Shown: piece after piece, positions 43,620 through 56,089 of the stretch | How positions within the stretch are numbered: the stretch's first letter is position 1 | Layout: the number at the start of each line of letters is the position of its first letter | Origin: Siphonodentalium dalli | Lineage: Eukaryota; Mollusca; Scaphopoda; Gadilida; Siphonodentaliidae | Assembly (NCBI GenBank): GCA_032622095.1 | Contig: CP136062.1 | Coordinates: 158,778,875 to 158,842,874 of the forward strand | Reading direction: 5' to 3' | DNA: 64,000 nt | Program-made: the position numbers and the translations under genes | The notes under the pieces: model-generated | Databases searched by the model: none | What the model was told of the DNA's origin: nothing | The model's input: only the letters and a program-made list of their open reading frames with translations

Positions 43620-45345
43620 TAGGTATTTTATTAATTAGCAACATTGGCAATTGTTGTTTCACAGGATGAATATAATAACATAGATAACCATTGTGTGCTT
43701 TATTAAATTAACAATTATTCCAGCAATTTTTATTCTTGTAATCTTTGTGAAGAATTTGCAGCGAGTTCACAGTACTGTCTGTTTCCACTGGGAATGATAT
43801 TGAATCGGATACATGTAGGTTATTCACGTGTATTTCCCAAAAAACAGCGACAGTTCATACCGTAATTCATCCGAAAGAAACTGTAATCTATCTTCCGTCA
43901 ACCCGATATTATTTGCCGATCGACTTAATACGTATGACGTCATTTACGTAGCGTTGACTTATTGGCCGACTTTTTTTTACTTATTGGCCGTGTTTTTTTT
44001 ACTTATTGGCCGCCTTTTTTTTACTTATTGGCCGTGTTTTTCACTTATTGACAGACTTTTGTTACTTATGATGTGGGAAGAGTTCTACTTATTGCGGCCG
44101 ATAACATATAGCTAATTAATAAATAATATTTACTGACAAGCCCTAGATTCTATACAAACAACTGACAATATCCGCAAAATGCCGACAGAATAATTTACGC
44201 CATTTCGATCTCTTGCATAACAATTTTAACTGAATATTAATCATTATTTGATTAAACTTTTAATGGCCACAAAATTTGACAATTCATGGAAATTGTAGAC
44301 CTATTCAATGCGATGTGACGTACATTGTGATGTTGTAATAAAACTACTACTATCATCGTGTTGATTACACAACAGCGCTCGCTTATCGTCGCCACTCAAG
44401 CTTTGAATTGATTACTCTGAATCACTCTCTCGAATAGATCGCCACAGTGTTGAAAGTTTTGCGTGTTGTATAGTCTTTTGATCTGTTCGCGCAAACTATC
44501 GCATATACAGTTCAGTATCATCTGCACATGTTTAAGCCCGGGCAAGTTGTTCTACTTAGAAAGGGAGCTCGGTCGTGGGGTTCATCTATTAAGGGGTCGT
44601 GTGTAAATTGTGGTGGTACCAGGACAGTGGTATTGTGGTCCACTGTGACCTTCATTGCTTCAAGTCGGGTAGTTGAGTTGATCCAGATCAACCCATTGGC
44701 TAGTCGCGTCTCTTCGGAGTGTTTCATAATATGGTGGATATTCTGATGTTTGCAATTTTTTTTTTTTTTATTATTTTACAATGACCGTTTGTGTTACGTT
44801 GAATTCTCTTTTGTGTAAACATTAGTCACAGTATCAGTAATTTTATCAACAAACACCATTGCTGGGAATTGTAATTCAAATAAATCATTTGTAAATCTGT
44901 TTGGCGAACCAATGTCGATGCTCTGACCTTTTGTAATGTATTTATTGCATATTTACTCAAACATTGATCAACTGGTAGTGGATACATTGACTGGCACTGC
45001 AACAGGAAAGTTTACATGATAATTGTTGAAATGTATGAATCCTATTATTAAAGAATTATTTATAGAACATTACTGTTGTGATCACAAGTAGAAAAGGCAA
45101 ATCGAGCTGAAAGGTAGCTAACTGTGCCATAGACACACAAGTAGTGTTAAATAGGAAGTAGTTAATAGGACCACGGGCACCATAATGTATCTGAAGGGGT
45201 CGAGTTTCCAGTATCTTAAAAACTCCAAGTTATGGTCCCCATCCAACACATACCAGTGTGAGTATGCACCGTCTCACATCGCAGATGGGGAAATATCACA
45301 GGTAGAGAAAAATGGCAATCCCGCAGATGGTGTGGTGCTGCGATG
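43620..45345. other. Stretch without supported gene
   Basis: Includes a short tandem repeat at 43965-44060 (about five CTTATTGGCCGNNTTTTTTTA units). Overlapping open frames on both strands at 44518-44746 lack known motifs. No exon of the TSP1 gene was found. Confidence 0.5.
43965..44060. repeat. ~22-bp tandem repeat, about 5 copies
   Basis: CTTATTGGCCG followed by a CTTTTTTTTA-like T tract, repeated with small changes. Confidence 0.85.
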
Positions 45346-45349
45346 TTAA

Positions 45350-45805
45350 CCCTTTACCCAACAAACCGGCCAAAAACGCCCAAATAAAGCTTCAACAGCC
45401 TAAAATATCTTCGATCTGTCTCAATAACACCATACAAATATGGATATCATTGGAACCGGTTCATTGACCACATTGTGATGGTTACAGTTATGCCCTGTGC
45501 CAATGCATTCTCTTATATATGCGAGTCGACCATATGTCGCCTCGCATATATAAGAGAATGCATTGGCCTAAAAAAATCATTTTTTAACACTTTTTACCAT
45601 TTTTTCTTACATTCTTTAACAATTTTATAATTTTTTCTTACATTTTTTAACAATTTTTATAATATATTTCTACATTCTTTGACAATTTTATCATTTTTAA
45701 TATATGTTAAGCCAATGCATTCTCTTATATATGCGAGGCGACCTATGGTCGACTCGCATATATACGAGAATGCATTGGCACAGGGCCGTTATGTTGGGTA
45801 AAGGG
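45350..45805. mobile_element. piggyBac-type MITE with double hairpins, 456 bp
   Basis: TTAA at 45346-45349 and 45806-45809. Termini CCCTTTACCCAACA are exact inverses (14 bp). Inside are two copies of the GCCAATGCATTCTCTTATAT hairpin module facing each other, with an AACAATTTT-rich spacer. Termini starting CCCT and the TTAA target fit the piggyBac superfamily. No transposase. The right half is repeated at 58318-58592 as part of A'. Confidence 0.88.
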
Positions 45806-46505
45806 TTAAACCCTTCTACTCGTTGAACTCCTGTATAGGTATCTAGTGCAAAAGGTAACAAAGGCAAAGTATTATATTAGATTCTCCTAATTATGCAATT
45901 ATAGATATATGACATGTATCTCAAGTTTCGAAACTAAACACTATGCTATTATTTTATTTGAACTTGAAGTTGAATTTGAGCAATGTATTATATATTTTCA
46001 TTGTATACCTGTCCACAGCACCGCTTGCGCAATGTCAGTAATTGCGGTGTCCCTGTTTTTATGACGGTGTGACAGAGGCAGACACATTACATAAGCATTC
46101 CTTCTCCTGTCACAACTCAATTAATACTCCCTCCTTTGAATAAGTCCAATGAGCAGTTGTTGGCTCATTGTGCCAAGGACACGACACAACTTTGCTGTTA
46201 AAAATTAAACATTGCTTGATCGCTACAAAATATGGCTGCGGGGTTGTCTTCAGCATGAGCAGTGGGTCATTCACCTGTGATTTTCCCCCAACTTTGATCA
46301 AAATCGAAGCGTTTGCGGTCGCACTTAATGTGACTATATAGTTTTTGAGTCTCGTCGGCAACACCTCTTGACCATTGTACAAACCACAAGCTATACAATT
46401 ATATATCAAGTGCACCCGTTTAAGCATCACCAAGTTGCTTTCCATTACAAGACAATACTATTGTTGAATTCACAGTTTAATAAGAAACAATGCATTCCAT
46501 TTCAG

Positions 46506-46559
46506 TAATTGGTCCACCACCACTGCCACCCCCAAGGCCACCAACAACACCAGCGCCAG
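46506..46559 (+). CDS. Pro/Thr-rich linker exon (phase 1-1), copy 1
   Basis: 54 nt with acceptor CATTTCAG and donor CAG|GTATGT, phase 1 on both sides, so it can splice to the TSP1 exons in frame. It encodes VIGPPPLPPPRPPTTPAP plus the split Gly codon: a flexible spacer without Cys, with Thr available for O-glycosylation. The paralogue at 59293 differs at 8 of 54 bases, all causing amino-acid changes, while flanking intron differs at about 1 in 200. The open frame beyond the donor is intron. Confidence 0.75.
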
Positions 46560-47514
46560 GTATGTTCAATAAAATTACTGCTAAAATACGGATTGCTGAC
46601 CAGTTTCTGACAAGTGAGACTGTGCACCATTACTTAGCAACGCAGTACAATATACATCAATTGTTAACTCGGCAGTTGTCAGGTCACGGTGTTTAATCGC
46701 CCCACCCAAATATTGGTCAAAATGTTCAATAGTTAGAAAAGTGCCTCACACAACATTTGGTGGAACTTTTACACAAGATATAGGTTGAAATTGTTCTCAT
46801 TGTTTGATTTTCAGTGATTTGTGGGGAATTTGTTAAATTTATACCGACAGCAGTATGTTTTCCGACTTTTGTTAAAAGACTGAAATGGCCACCAGTTGGA
46901 AATTTCCAACTTTCTTTAGGGGGAATATTTACGTGGCAACCGTTGGAAATATCCAATAGTTCGAAAGTTTGAGGTACCAGCTGGAAACTCCAACCAACGG
47001 GGTAGGTTGCAAGAGCAACTGTGTAAACCTAGTAGTTTGGTTTGGTCAGGATCAATGGTGCAGTATACATTCCAAGGTAGACACCCCAACGTGTACTTTC
47101 TAGCCACTTCCATGTGTATTGTTTTAATTCAATTAAATTAGTTAACATTCTTATCAACATATATTTGTTCGACAATATTGGAATCAGTGGCATTTAAATG
47201 CAAATATTAATTGCAGTGGCTACAGGCAAACATTTAATATGTATGTATAATATGTGCATATAGAAATGGCATAATCATATGTATATCATCATATTTATCT
47301 CATATATCGGATTATTGTATTTTTTTCCAATTTTCCAATGTTTTTTCAATAATATCTTCTAGATTAGATTATGCTGTATGGAACTGGTTCAGAATGGTGA
47401 CTTCATTGTGTATTGCTCATGTTAACTTACCAATGAAGCTATGGAATATGCCATTCATGTGTTCCCAAAAATAGATTTTACAAAATGTGGTATAAAAGTC
47501 ACCATGTGGTGTTC

Positions 47515-47628
47515 TGGTCATATTTCAACAATCAATGCGCAGAACTGTGTATCTCTTTTTCTCAAAATGGTAGCCAAACTTGCTGCCAAAATATGGAAAA
47601 TGGTAAATATTGCCCCAGCAGGCCATGT
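47515..47628 (+). pseudogene. Cys-rich TSP1-like remnant, copy 1
   Basis: In the frame beginning at TGG 47515 the sequence reads WSYFNNQCAELC, ten residues, CC, then MENGKYCPSRPC. The order W-x6-C-x3-C-x10-C and the NGKYC..C end recall a TSP1 module with the middle shortened. No usable acceptor or donor borders it. In this copy the frame upstream is closed by TGA where copy 2 has TGG. A longer open frame in another phase (47441-47872) shows no domain. Probably decayed. Confidence 0.3.
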
Positions 47629-48469
47629 ATTCGATTACAATCTGTGCTCGATGAATAAAAATGGTTATTCTGTCTTATTCACATTGAATACTAACATTTC
47701 TGATACACTTTGGTTAACTGTTCCTATTGTAGCCATTGATATTGCCAGAATTATTGGAATTTTCTCTCACAATCTTGGTATCAAAATAGGCAAAAAATCA
47801 CTTTTAAGGTTTCGACCATTTATTCAAGTAAACTTAAACTGTCTTTGGTATCAAATGTGTTTATTGTTTTGACAAGACTTGAATGCATTACACTGAGGTG
47901 TTTTCAGACCAAATAATCAAGATGGCTTGAAAAATAGCAACCACATTTGGTAAAAACATTTGATTATTGCACATATATCTCAAAACATTGATCACTCCTG
48001 TTCTGAAAATGGTAGAAAATCGTGACTCACTTAGTTATTAAATATCTTAATTAATCAACGGACAACTGTATTCTATTCTGGTTGTCCCAGTGTATTATGG
48101 GCCGTGACAAACTGAATTTAAAGGATTCAGTATGTAACTTTGCCGAAAACATCTTTTGGGATGCTGGCCATTTTTTAACAGAAATGGACAGAATAATGAA
48201 ATTGATCTGAAAGGGGCCATATTGTAAGGCTACTCTGCCCCAATAACATAAAAACTCTGGACCATTGGCAACCAAATTGATTGACTAATGTCAGGAAAAC
48301 AGTTTCCTCCGTTTCGCATATAGCATGCCAGCAAGATGTAGAACTCTCTGACAGTACCTCTCCGTCGATTAACATATCCTTGAGTTATTGTGGAAAGCGA
48401 AAGCCACCCAGTGGTACACATGTACAATCCACATAGGGCCATAGTGTTACTCTATATATATATACATAC

Positions 48470-49060
48470 ATAACACATAAATGACCATGTAGCCACTCGT
48501 TTTATATACATACACCTCACCCAAGACCATACATCCACACTTTGGTATACTCGTACACCTCACAATTGACTATACAGCCACGAGTTACCATGCATGTACA
48601 CCATGTATACTCCTACTCTTCACTCATGCCACATATAGTCACCACATGTATATATATTCACCACATTCGTGATCATAGTGTCACCTCTTGTATAATATTC
48701 GACTCAACATTGGCCATACAATCTCTCCATCTATATCAATTTGCCACACCATGGCGATATAGCCACTCAAGATATACATATACACTACAACCATAGCAGT
48801 AGCATCACTTCATATACACATCACCAAATGTAAAACATCCCTTCCATATCTACAAATACCCACAAACATGGCCATGCATACACTTCAGACTTGCATGTAC
48901 ACCTAACTCGTGACAATTCAGCCACTCCATATATACCAAATTCGTGGTCATACAGCTACTCTTTGTTCAACTATCGACATTAGCCACTTAATATATACAT
49001 GCACTGTGTGTAATGATGTACACCTCGCCCATCCCATATAATCACCACAGGTACAAACCG
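48470..49060. repeat. Degenerate ~50-60 bp minisatellite
   Basis: Imperfect repeats of CACCTCAC..GACCATAYAGCCACTC wording with TATATACA spacers. The same array is in A' at 61257-61847 with almost no changes. Confidence 0.65.
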
Positions 49061-49420
49061 ACACCTCGCGATTGGTCCCATGGCTTTGGTCGATCCATTA
49101 ATTTTAGTTTTTCCAAGGTAACCCTGTACGTCGTTGCCACCGCTGTTGCCCGAAATATCGCCCAAGGTCATTTTCGGGTACTCGTGTCAAGGTCATGTTG
49201 GGTGGACAAAATAACCCGACATATTTCCCGTCCCGAGTTGACCATACATAACAAATTTCACATCGATGTCACCGCTGACTACCGAGATATCGCCCAAGGT
49301 CATATGTGGGTATCCGTTTCAAGGTCAAGGTCACCTCGGGCGGACAAACTGACCCGACGAAAATCTCCCGCGTCCCTTGGAAAGTACGAAATTTCGTCTC
49401 GATATCCCCAGTTTTGACCT

Positions 49421-49870
49421 GCCGTATATTTTCACTAAAGTAGATAAACGCTCTTTAATAGCGACGCCTCATAAACAAACGCTCATTAATTATCACGCGA
49501 TTAACCCATCAATCCACATTACGGTGGCAGTTGAAGGGTGAAGGAGTGGTCGCACGGGCTCGCGAATGGTCCGAGTGCATTGCCTGTTGTTTTTGCCCTT
49601 ACACAGCTAGTTTGGGTTCAATCGGCCCAGCCGTTTTCGTCTCGATATCCCCAGTTTCCGAGACGGTCAAATGCCGTATATTTTCACTAAAGTAAATAAA
49701 CGCTCTTTAATAGCCACTCGTCATATACAAACGCTCATTAATTATCACGCGATTAACCCATCAATCCCCATGGCGGTGGCAGTTGAAGGGTGAATGGTGG
49801 TCGCACGGGCTCGCGAATGGTCCGTTGACACTTTCCGTGACTTTTTACCCTTAGATTGGAAGTTTGGGAT
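49421..49870. repeat. ~251-bp direct duplication
   Basis: GCCGTATATTTTCACTAAAG starts at 49421 and 49672. Both copies carry GCTCTTTAATAGC, ACGCTCATTAATTATCACGC and GGTCGCACGGGCTCGCGAATGG. Present in A' as well (62207 and 62459). Just upstream, 49125-49390 is a ~130-bp duplication around ATCGCCCAAGGTCAT. Confidence 0.85.
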
Positions 49871-49970
49871 CAATCGGTCGAGCCGTTTTCGAGTCTATAA
49901 AGGACACAAATATATACGGAAGTCTCAAACAATATAGTAGATTTATTATTCACGAGCAGTCAGCGTTCAG

Positions 49971-50121
49971 TGATTGTGACAAATAACGTGTACAAAGAAA
50001 TGTTGTGATGGACTAGAATACTATAAGGGAACTTGTACTAATCCTGCCCCGACAAATGGTGGTAAACAATATCATGGTATCAGCATGAAGAGTGCAACGT
50101 GTAATACACAATCTTGTATTG
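49971..50121 (+). pseudogene. Truncated TSP1 exon, B1
   Basis: Preceded by an acceptor-like CGTTCAG. In the phase-1 frame it soon meets TGA, and the two-Trp start of the domain is missing (151 nt instead of 171). From about 50005 a second frame reads TKKC, DGLEYYKGTC, TNPAPTNGG, CNTQSC, i.e. the second half of a TSP1 module. The donor position reads GTTCCA rather than GTRAG. In this copy a G-to-T change turns the KKCG of other units into KKCC. Confidence 0.65.
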
Positions 50122-50556
50122 TTCCAGCTGTGTACAAAATGTAACAGCACCACACATGCATCACCATTTGGAAGTATAAGAAAGCCATCATTTTCATTAA
50201 CTATCAACCCGCATGTTGTTACGAAGTTAAAGTCTGAGACTGAATCATTGTTTATAATGCACGTCAACTCGGGTTATTTACAAATATAGCCCATAGCATA
50301 TATAACATTCATATTATGCATGTCACACATGGGATTAGTAAGTGGAGGTTATAAGTTTAAAGGTGGTACCATGTTTGGAATATGTAGCACTTTATCATAA
50401 AGCAACTTAACTGGCAACTGAATAGACAGTGATGAAACTTTGTTATTAGGTCTGAATTACAAGTGTAGATTATATAGTTATATGCAGAAACCCTATAACA
50501 ATACTGAAAGACTGTTCTTCCCTTATAAATATTTGAATGTGTTTTCTCTCGTGCAG

Positions 50557-50772
50557 TTAAAGGAAATTGGGGTGCGTGGTCACCAGTCGAGCCGGAAGGA
50601 CCAGGTTACCCTACAGACGGTAATAACGATGGACCTAAATGTAGTGCTAAATGTGGAGGTGGAGTGCAGAAATGGACCCGATCTTGTAACAAGCCAGCAC
50701 CATTGAATGGCGGTGCAAATTGTGAAGGAAATTCAATGAAATCGAAATCATGCAACACGAAGCTATGTTCAG
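50557..50772 (+). CDS. Long TSP1 exon (phase 1-1) with insert, B1
   Basis: 216 nt with acceptor CTCGTGCAG and donor CAG|GTTAGT. It encodes VKGNWGAW, then a 20-residue Pro/Gly/Asp-rich stretch (VEPEGPGYPTDGNNDGPK region) before CSAKCGGG, VQKWTRSC, NKPAPLNGG, CEGNS and CNTKLCSG. It is a TSP1 domain with 15 extra residues between WxxW and the first Cys. The third layered Trp is lost, but a Trp occurs in the Arg strand. No O-fucose threonine (Lys). B1 has Glu-Gly-Asn-Ser where B2-B4 have Val-Gly-Asn-Thr. A longer frame starting upstream is a shadow. Confidence 0.9.
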
Positions 50773-52019
50773 GTTAGTTCACCCAGTTACCACATATTAA
50801 ACTTTTATGTTTTACTAACAACGATATTGTTCTGTACATTAGTTTTTCCCAGATAGGATTAAGAGAAGTTTTTAAAAGGGTGAATGGATATTTGGAGTGG
50901 TTGTATTAAAACACTGACATATAACTCACCTTATATACACAGGTACTTCAATTATTTTAATCTCCATATATTTCTAAGAACAATTTCGATGATGTTATCT
51001 TTCTCCAATGTTTACCTGTTTTACTGGACTTTGATTGATGATGTAACAGAACTGTCCCAATGTTGACATAACTCTCGTTTTGACACACGGACTCTGGTCG
51101 TTGGAGTGTTATTTTTAATAGAAATAATAACATTTCTGTTCTATGTGTGGCATAATGAGCAGTTCTGTGAAGACACGAGTACCTTAAATTGTTCATGTTA
51201 ATTATATCAAAGCAAAATATTCATTGTTTGTTATTTTTTAATGATAATTTGTGATGTTAATAGTTAACAAAATCAAATGACCTCACCCTGCTCTTTCATA
51301 TTATGTTTACTTATGGTCATATTAAGGGATATGTTTTCTTAACATTACAGTATCCCACACACATTTCATAGATGTTTGAAAAGGGGGATATCTGAAGTGG
51401 CTGTATTAAAACTCATAGTAACACAGGAGAGACTATTTTGTGAATAAGGTTATTAATACTGTGTGGGGATCAATAACAAAGGGGTGTGTAGCCTATATTT
51501 GTAGGCTGATGAACTGATAGACATCAACGTAGTAGAACAAGATAGTTCATGTTGTTTGAGGCTCAATAACCAGTGAGTGGTGGTATATGTAGTTGTTGCT
51601 CAGCTCACGAGATTCGCAATTCAAGCATTCAAAATATAGTAATAATTTTATTGAAATGTCTCGTCTCATATATTTTTAGACAAATTAATCTCTGCTTGGC
51701 CAATTGCTGAATTTGGTCGTCGAATAAGTGTGTTCATATGCCATGTCCTCAACGATGATACTTTCTTTACAGACGTTCGTGCGCATTACTATTCGTGTTA
51801 TATCAATGTTGCCAACACATGCGTCCCTTAAATATTTCATGTTAATAAATTATTGCAAAATATTCATATACATCTTTATTTCCTCCATCTAGTAGAGTAT
51901 GGTTTACAAAATTATAACATAGTAATATAGAAAGTAAAATAGATAATTATTCCCGCCACTATGAGGCACAAGCACTCATCCAAACAACCTTGCACGGGCA
52001 CACAATCTCATCAGCATGC
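50773..52019. other. Intron of unit B, no exon recognised
   Basis: Includes a CATTACAG acceptor-like site near 51352 without an open TSP1 frame after it. Open frames on the minus strand (50957-51196) are conserved among units only because the units are nearly identical. Confidence 0.5.
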
Positions 52020-52330
52020 ATCCTAATCCATGTATACACATATACGTACAAAAGTATATACATACATACACACGCACACCCTCCCTCACACATAAACACC
52101 CTTACATACACACATGTATACATACGTCTGTACAACACAAATATAAACCTTATTTACACTGGTGCACAATCATGTTGTGGGGTTAAGGAGACGATCACTC
52201 GATCTTTTCGACAATCCCGGGCGCTTTGCGCCCACCCACTCTCTCATGCACAATCATACTTATGCACACACAGGCGTGCACACAAGCGTCCACTTACACG
52301 CGCACACATATATATACTCAACTACAAAAA
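52020..52330. repeat. ACACAY/TATACA microsatellite-like tract
   Basis: Dinucleotide- and tetranucleotide-like CA/TA repeats on both sides of a GGTTAAGGAGACGATCACTCG core. Repeats in B2 (about 54678-54990) and B3 (57330-57640) with small length changes. It explains the His/Thr-rich open frames there. Confidence 0.8.
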
Positions 52331-52628
52331 CAACGAACAAAATATACCTGGATTGATGCCCATTTTCTTTGTATAAGAAAATGCCTATAAGGTACCGTCC
52401 CTTAGTTGATTACTACCACACATGCAGGCAAACATTCACAAGAGATATGCAGGACATGCCGAAACACGGAATTCACGGGGAACTGAATGAAAGATAATCG
52501 ACTTGAGTTAGTCAGTGTATAGTAAAAGTGGTCAAATGTTCACCAGTAATTTAAGTAAACTCACACTTTTCTCAATATAACTCATAACTATATAGTAGAT
52601 TTATTATTCACGAGCAGTCAGCGTTCAG

Positions 52629-52779
52629 TGATTGTGACAAATAACGTGTACAAAGAAATGTGGTGATGGACTAGAATACTATAAGGGAACTTGTACTAAT
52701 CCTGCCCCGACAAATGGTGGTAAACAATATCATGGTATCAGCATGAAGAGTGCAACGTGTAATACACAATCTTGTATTG
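52629..52779 (+). pseudogene. Truncated TSP1 exon, B2
   Basis: Same 151-nt broken copy as in B1. The KKCGDG start of the half-module is intact here, but the Trp region, frame at the acceptor and donor are still missing. Confidence 0.65.
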
Positions 52780-53214
52780 TTCCAGCTGTGTACAAAATGT
52801 AACAGCACCACACATGCATCACCATTTGGAAGTATAAGAAAGCCATCATTTTCATTAACTATCAACCCGCATGTTGTTACGAAGTTAAAGTCTGAGACTG
52901 AATCATTGTTTATAATGCACTTCAACTCGGGTTATTTACAAATATAGCCCGTAGCATATATAACATTCATATTATGCATGTCACACTTGGGATTAGTAAG
53001 TGGAGGTTATAAGTTTAAAGGTGGTACCATGTTTGGAATATGTAGCACTTTATCATAAAGCAACTTAACTGGCAACTGAATAGACAGTGATGAAACTTTG
53101 TTATTAGGTCTGAATTACAAGTGTAGATTATATAGTTATATGCAGAAACCCTATAACAATACTGAAAGACTGTTCTTCCCTTATAAATATTTGAATGTGT
53201 TTTCTCTCGTGCAG

Positions 53215-53430
53215 TTAAAGGAAATTGGGGTGCGTGGTCACCAGTCGAGCCAGAAGGATCAGGTTACCCTACAGACGGTAATAACGATGGACCTAAATGT
53301 AGTGCTAAATGTGGAGGTGGAGTGCAGAAATGGACCCGATCTTGTAACAAGCCAGCACCATTGAATGGCGGTGCAAATTGTGTAGGAAATACAATGAAAT
53401 CGAAATCATGCAACACTAAGCTATGTTCAG
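53215..53430 (+). CDS. Long TSP1 exon (phase 1-1) with insert, B2
   Basis: 216 nt, borders as in B1. Compared with B1: Pro to Ser in the insert (EGSGYP), Glu to Val and Ser to Thr in CVGNT, plus two silent changes. It ends LCSG. All cysteines present and the frame is intact. Confidence 0.9.
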
Positions 53431-55286
53431 GTTAGTTCACCCAGTTACCACATATTAAACTTTTATGTTTTACTAACAACGATATTGTTCTGTACATTAG
53501 TTTTTCCCAGATAGGATTAAGAGAAGTTTTTAAAAGGGTGAATGGATATTTGGAGTGGTTGTATTAAAACACTGACATATAACTCACCTTATATACACAG
53601 GTACTTCAATTATTTTAATCTCCATATATTTCTAAGAACAATTTCGATGATGTTATCTTTCTCCAATGTTTACCTGTTTTACTGGACTTTGATTGATAAT
53701 GTAACATAACTGTCCCAATGTTGACATAACTCTCGTTTTGACACACGGAATCTGGTCGTTGGAGTGTTATTTTTAATAGAAATAATAACATTTCTGATCT
53801 ATGTGTGGCATAATGAGCAGTTCTGTGAAGACACGAGTACCTTAAATTGTTCATGTTAATTATATCAAAGCAAAATATTCATTGTTTGTTATTTTTTAAT
53901 GATAATTTGTGATGTTAATAGTTAACAAAATCAAATGACCTCACCCTGCTCTTTCATATTATGTTTACTTATGGTCATATTAAGGGATATGTTTTCTTAA
54001 CATTACAGTATCCCACACACATTTCATAGATGTTTGAAAAGGGGGGATATTTGAAGTGGCTGTATTAAAACTCATAGTAACACAGGAGAGACTATTTTGT
54101 GAATAAGGTTATTAATACTGTGTGGGGATCAATAACAAAGGGGTGTGTAGCCTATATTTGTAGGCTGATGAACTGATAGACATCAACGTAGTAGAACAAG
54201 ATAGTTCATGTTGTTTGAGGCTCAATAACCAGTGAGTGGTGGTATATGTGGTTGTTGCTCAGCTCACGAGATTCGCAATTCAAGCATTCAAAATATAGTA
54301 ATACTTTTATTGAAATCTCTCGTCTCATAAATTTTTAGACAAATTAATCTCTGCTTGGCCAATTGCTGAATTTGGTCGTCGAATAAGTGTGTTCATATGC
54401 CATGTCCTCAATGATGATACTTTCTTTACAGACGTTCGTGCGCATTACTATTCGTGTTATATCAATGTTGCCAACACATGCGTCCCTTAAATATTTCATG
54501 TTAATAGATTATTGCAAATATTTATATATATCTTTATTTCCTCCATCTAGGAGAGTATGGTTTACAAAATTATAACATAGTAATATAGAAAGGAAAATAG
54601 ATAATTATTCCCGCCACTATGAGGCACAAGCACTCATCCAAACAACCTTGCACGGGCACACAATCTCATCAGCATGCATCCTAATCCATGTATACACATA
54701 TACATACAAAATTATATACATACATACACACGCACACCCTCCCTCACACATAAACACCCTTACATACACACATGTATACATACGTCCATACAACACAAAT
54801 ATAAACCTTATTTACACTGGTGCACAATCATGTTGTGGGGTTAAGGAGACGATCACTCGATCTTTTCGACAATCCCGGGTGCTTTGCGCCCACCCACTCT
54901 CTCATGCACAAGCATACTTATGCACACACAGGCGCGCACACAAGCGTCCACTTACACGCGCACACATATATATACTCAACTACAAAAACAACGAACAAAA
55001 TATACCTGGATTGATGCCCAGTATTTTTGTATAAGAAAATGCCTATAAGGTACCGTCCCTTAGTTGATTACTACCACACATTCAGGCAAACATTCACAAG
55101 ATATATGCAGGACATGCCGAAACACGGAATTCACGGGGAACTGAATGAAAGATAATCGACTTGAGTTAGTCAGTGTATAGTAAAAGTGGTCAAATGTTCA
55201 CCAGTAATTTAAGTAAACTCACACTTTTCTCAATATAACTCATAACAATATAGTAGATTTATTATTCACGAGCAGTCAGCGTTCAG

Positions 55287-55437
55287 TGATTGTGACAAAT
55301 AACGTGTACAAAGAAATGTGGTGATGGACTAGAATACTATAAGGGAACTTGTACTAATCCTGCCCCGACAAATGGTGGTAAACAATATCATGGTATCAGC
55401 ATGAAGAGTGCAACGTGTAATACACAATCTTGTATTG
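55287..55437 (+). pseudogene. Truncated TSP1 exon, B3
   Basis: Same broken half-module as in B2, with no repair of frame or donor. Confidence 0.65.
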
Positions 55438-55873
55438 TTCCAGCTGTGTACAAAATGTAACAGCACCACACATGCATCACCATTTGGAAGTATAAGAAAG
55501 CCATCATTTTCATTAACTATCAACCCGCATGTTGTTACGAAGTTAAAGTCTGAGACTGAATCATTGTTTATAATGCACTTCAACTCGGGTTATTTACAAA
55601 TATAGCCCATAGCATATATAACATTCATATTATGCATGTCACACTTGGATTAGTAAGCGGAGGTTATAAGTTTAAAGGTGGTACCATGTTTGGAATATGT
55701 AGCACTTTATCATAAAGCAACTTAACTGGCAACTGAATTGAGACAGTGATGAAACTTTGTTGTTAGGTCTGAATTACAAGTGTAGATTATATAGTTATAT
55801 GCAGAAACCCTATAACAATACTGAAAGACTGTTCTTCCCTTATAAATATTTGAATGTGTTTTCTCTCGTGCAG

Positions 55874-56089
55874 TTAAAGGAAATTGGGGTGCGTGGTCAC
55901 CAGTCGAGCCAGAAGGACCAGGTTACCCTACAGACGGTAATAACGATGGACCTAAATGTAGTGCTAAATGTGGAGGTGGAGTGCAGAAATGGACCCGATC
56001 TTGTAACAAGCCAGCACCATTGAATGGCGGTGCAAATTGTGTAGGAAATACAATGAAATCGAAATCATGCAACACTAAGCTATGTCCAG
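55874..56089 (+). CDS. Long TSP1 exon (phase 1-1) with insert, B3
   Basis: 216 nt with acceptor CTCGTGCAG and donor CAG|GTTAGT. It has EGPGYP in the insert, CVGNT, and the end LCPG (Ser to Pro relative to B1 and B2). It is identical in sequence to the exon at 63345. Confidence 0.9.

Larger units (their letters stand above)
45530..49932. repeat. Segmental duplication unit A (copy 1)
   Basis: About 4.4 kb, matched at 58318-62719 with a constant offset of 12787 (plus or minus one). Contents in order: half of the double-hairpin MITE, intron, a 54-nt Pro/Thr linker exon, further intron, a Cys-rich degraded segment, a CACCTCAC-type minisatellite (48470-49060), two ~130-bp copies at 49125-49390 and two ~250-bp copies at 49421-49870. 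Introns are about 99% identical to A' by eye, as judged from identical open frames at 46726-46956 and 46916-47113. Confidence 0.95.
49933..52590. repeat. Segmental duplication unit B1 (2658 bp)
   Basis: First of three tandem units with an exact 2658-bp step (TATAGTAGATTTATTATTCA at 49933, 52591 and 55249). Contains a truncated TSP1 exon, an intact long TSP1 exon, intron, and a TACATACACACGCACACC-type microsatellite (52020-52330). The junction with A is at AAACAATATAGTAG. Confidence 0.96.
52591..55248. repeat. Segmental duplication unit B2 (2658 bp)
   Basis: Second tandem unit, same order as B1, with roughly 1% differences by eye. Confidence 0.96.

Noticed and set aside
44518-44746. Overlapping open frames on both strands
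   Set aside because: No recognised motif, no splice sites, not repeated elsewhere.
46110-46445. 111-residue minus-strand open frame, also at 58897-59232
   Set aside because: Its conservation equals that of the surrounding intron; there is no domain and it is antisense to the gene.
47441-47872. 143-residue open frame in A and A'
   Set aside because: AT-rich composition and no domain. It overlaps the better supported Cys-rich frame in another phase.
51990-52376. 128-residue His/Thr-rich open frame, recurring in each B unit
   Set aside because: It runs through CA/TA microsatellite sequence. Its recurrence follows from the segmental duplication, and it has no splice or start context.
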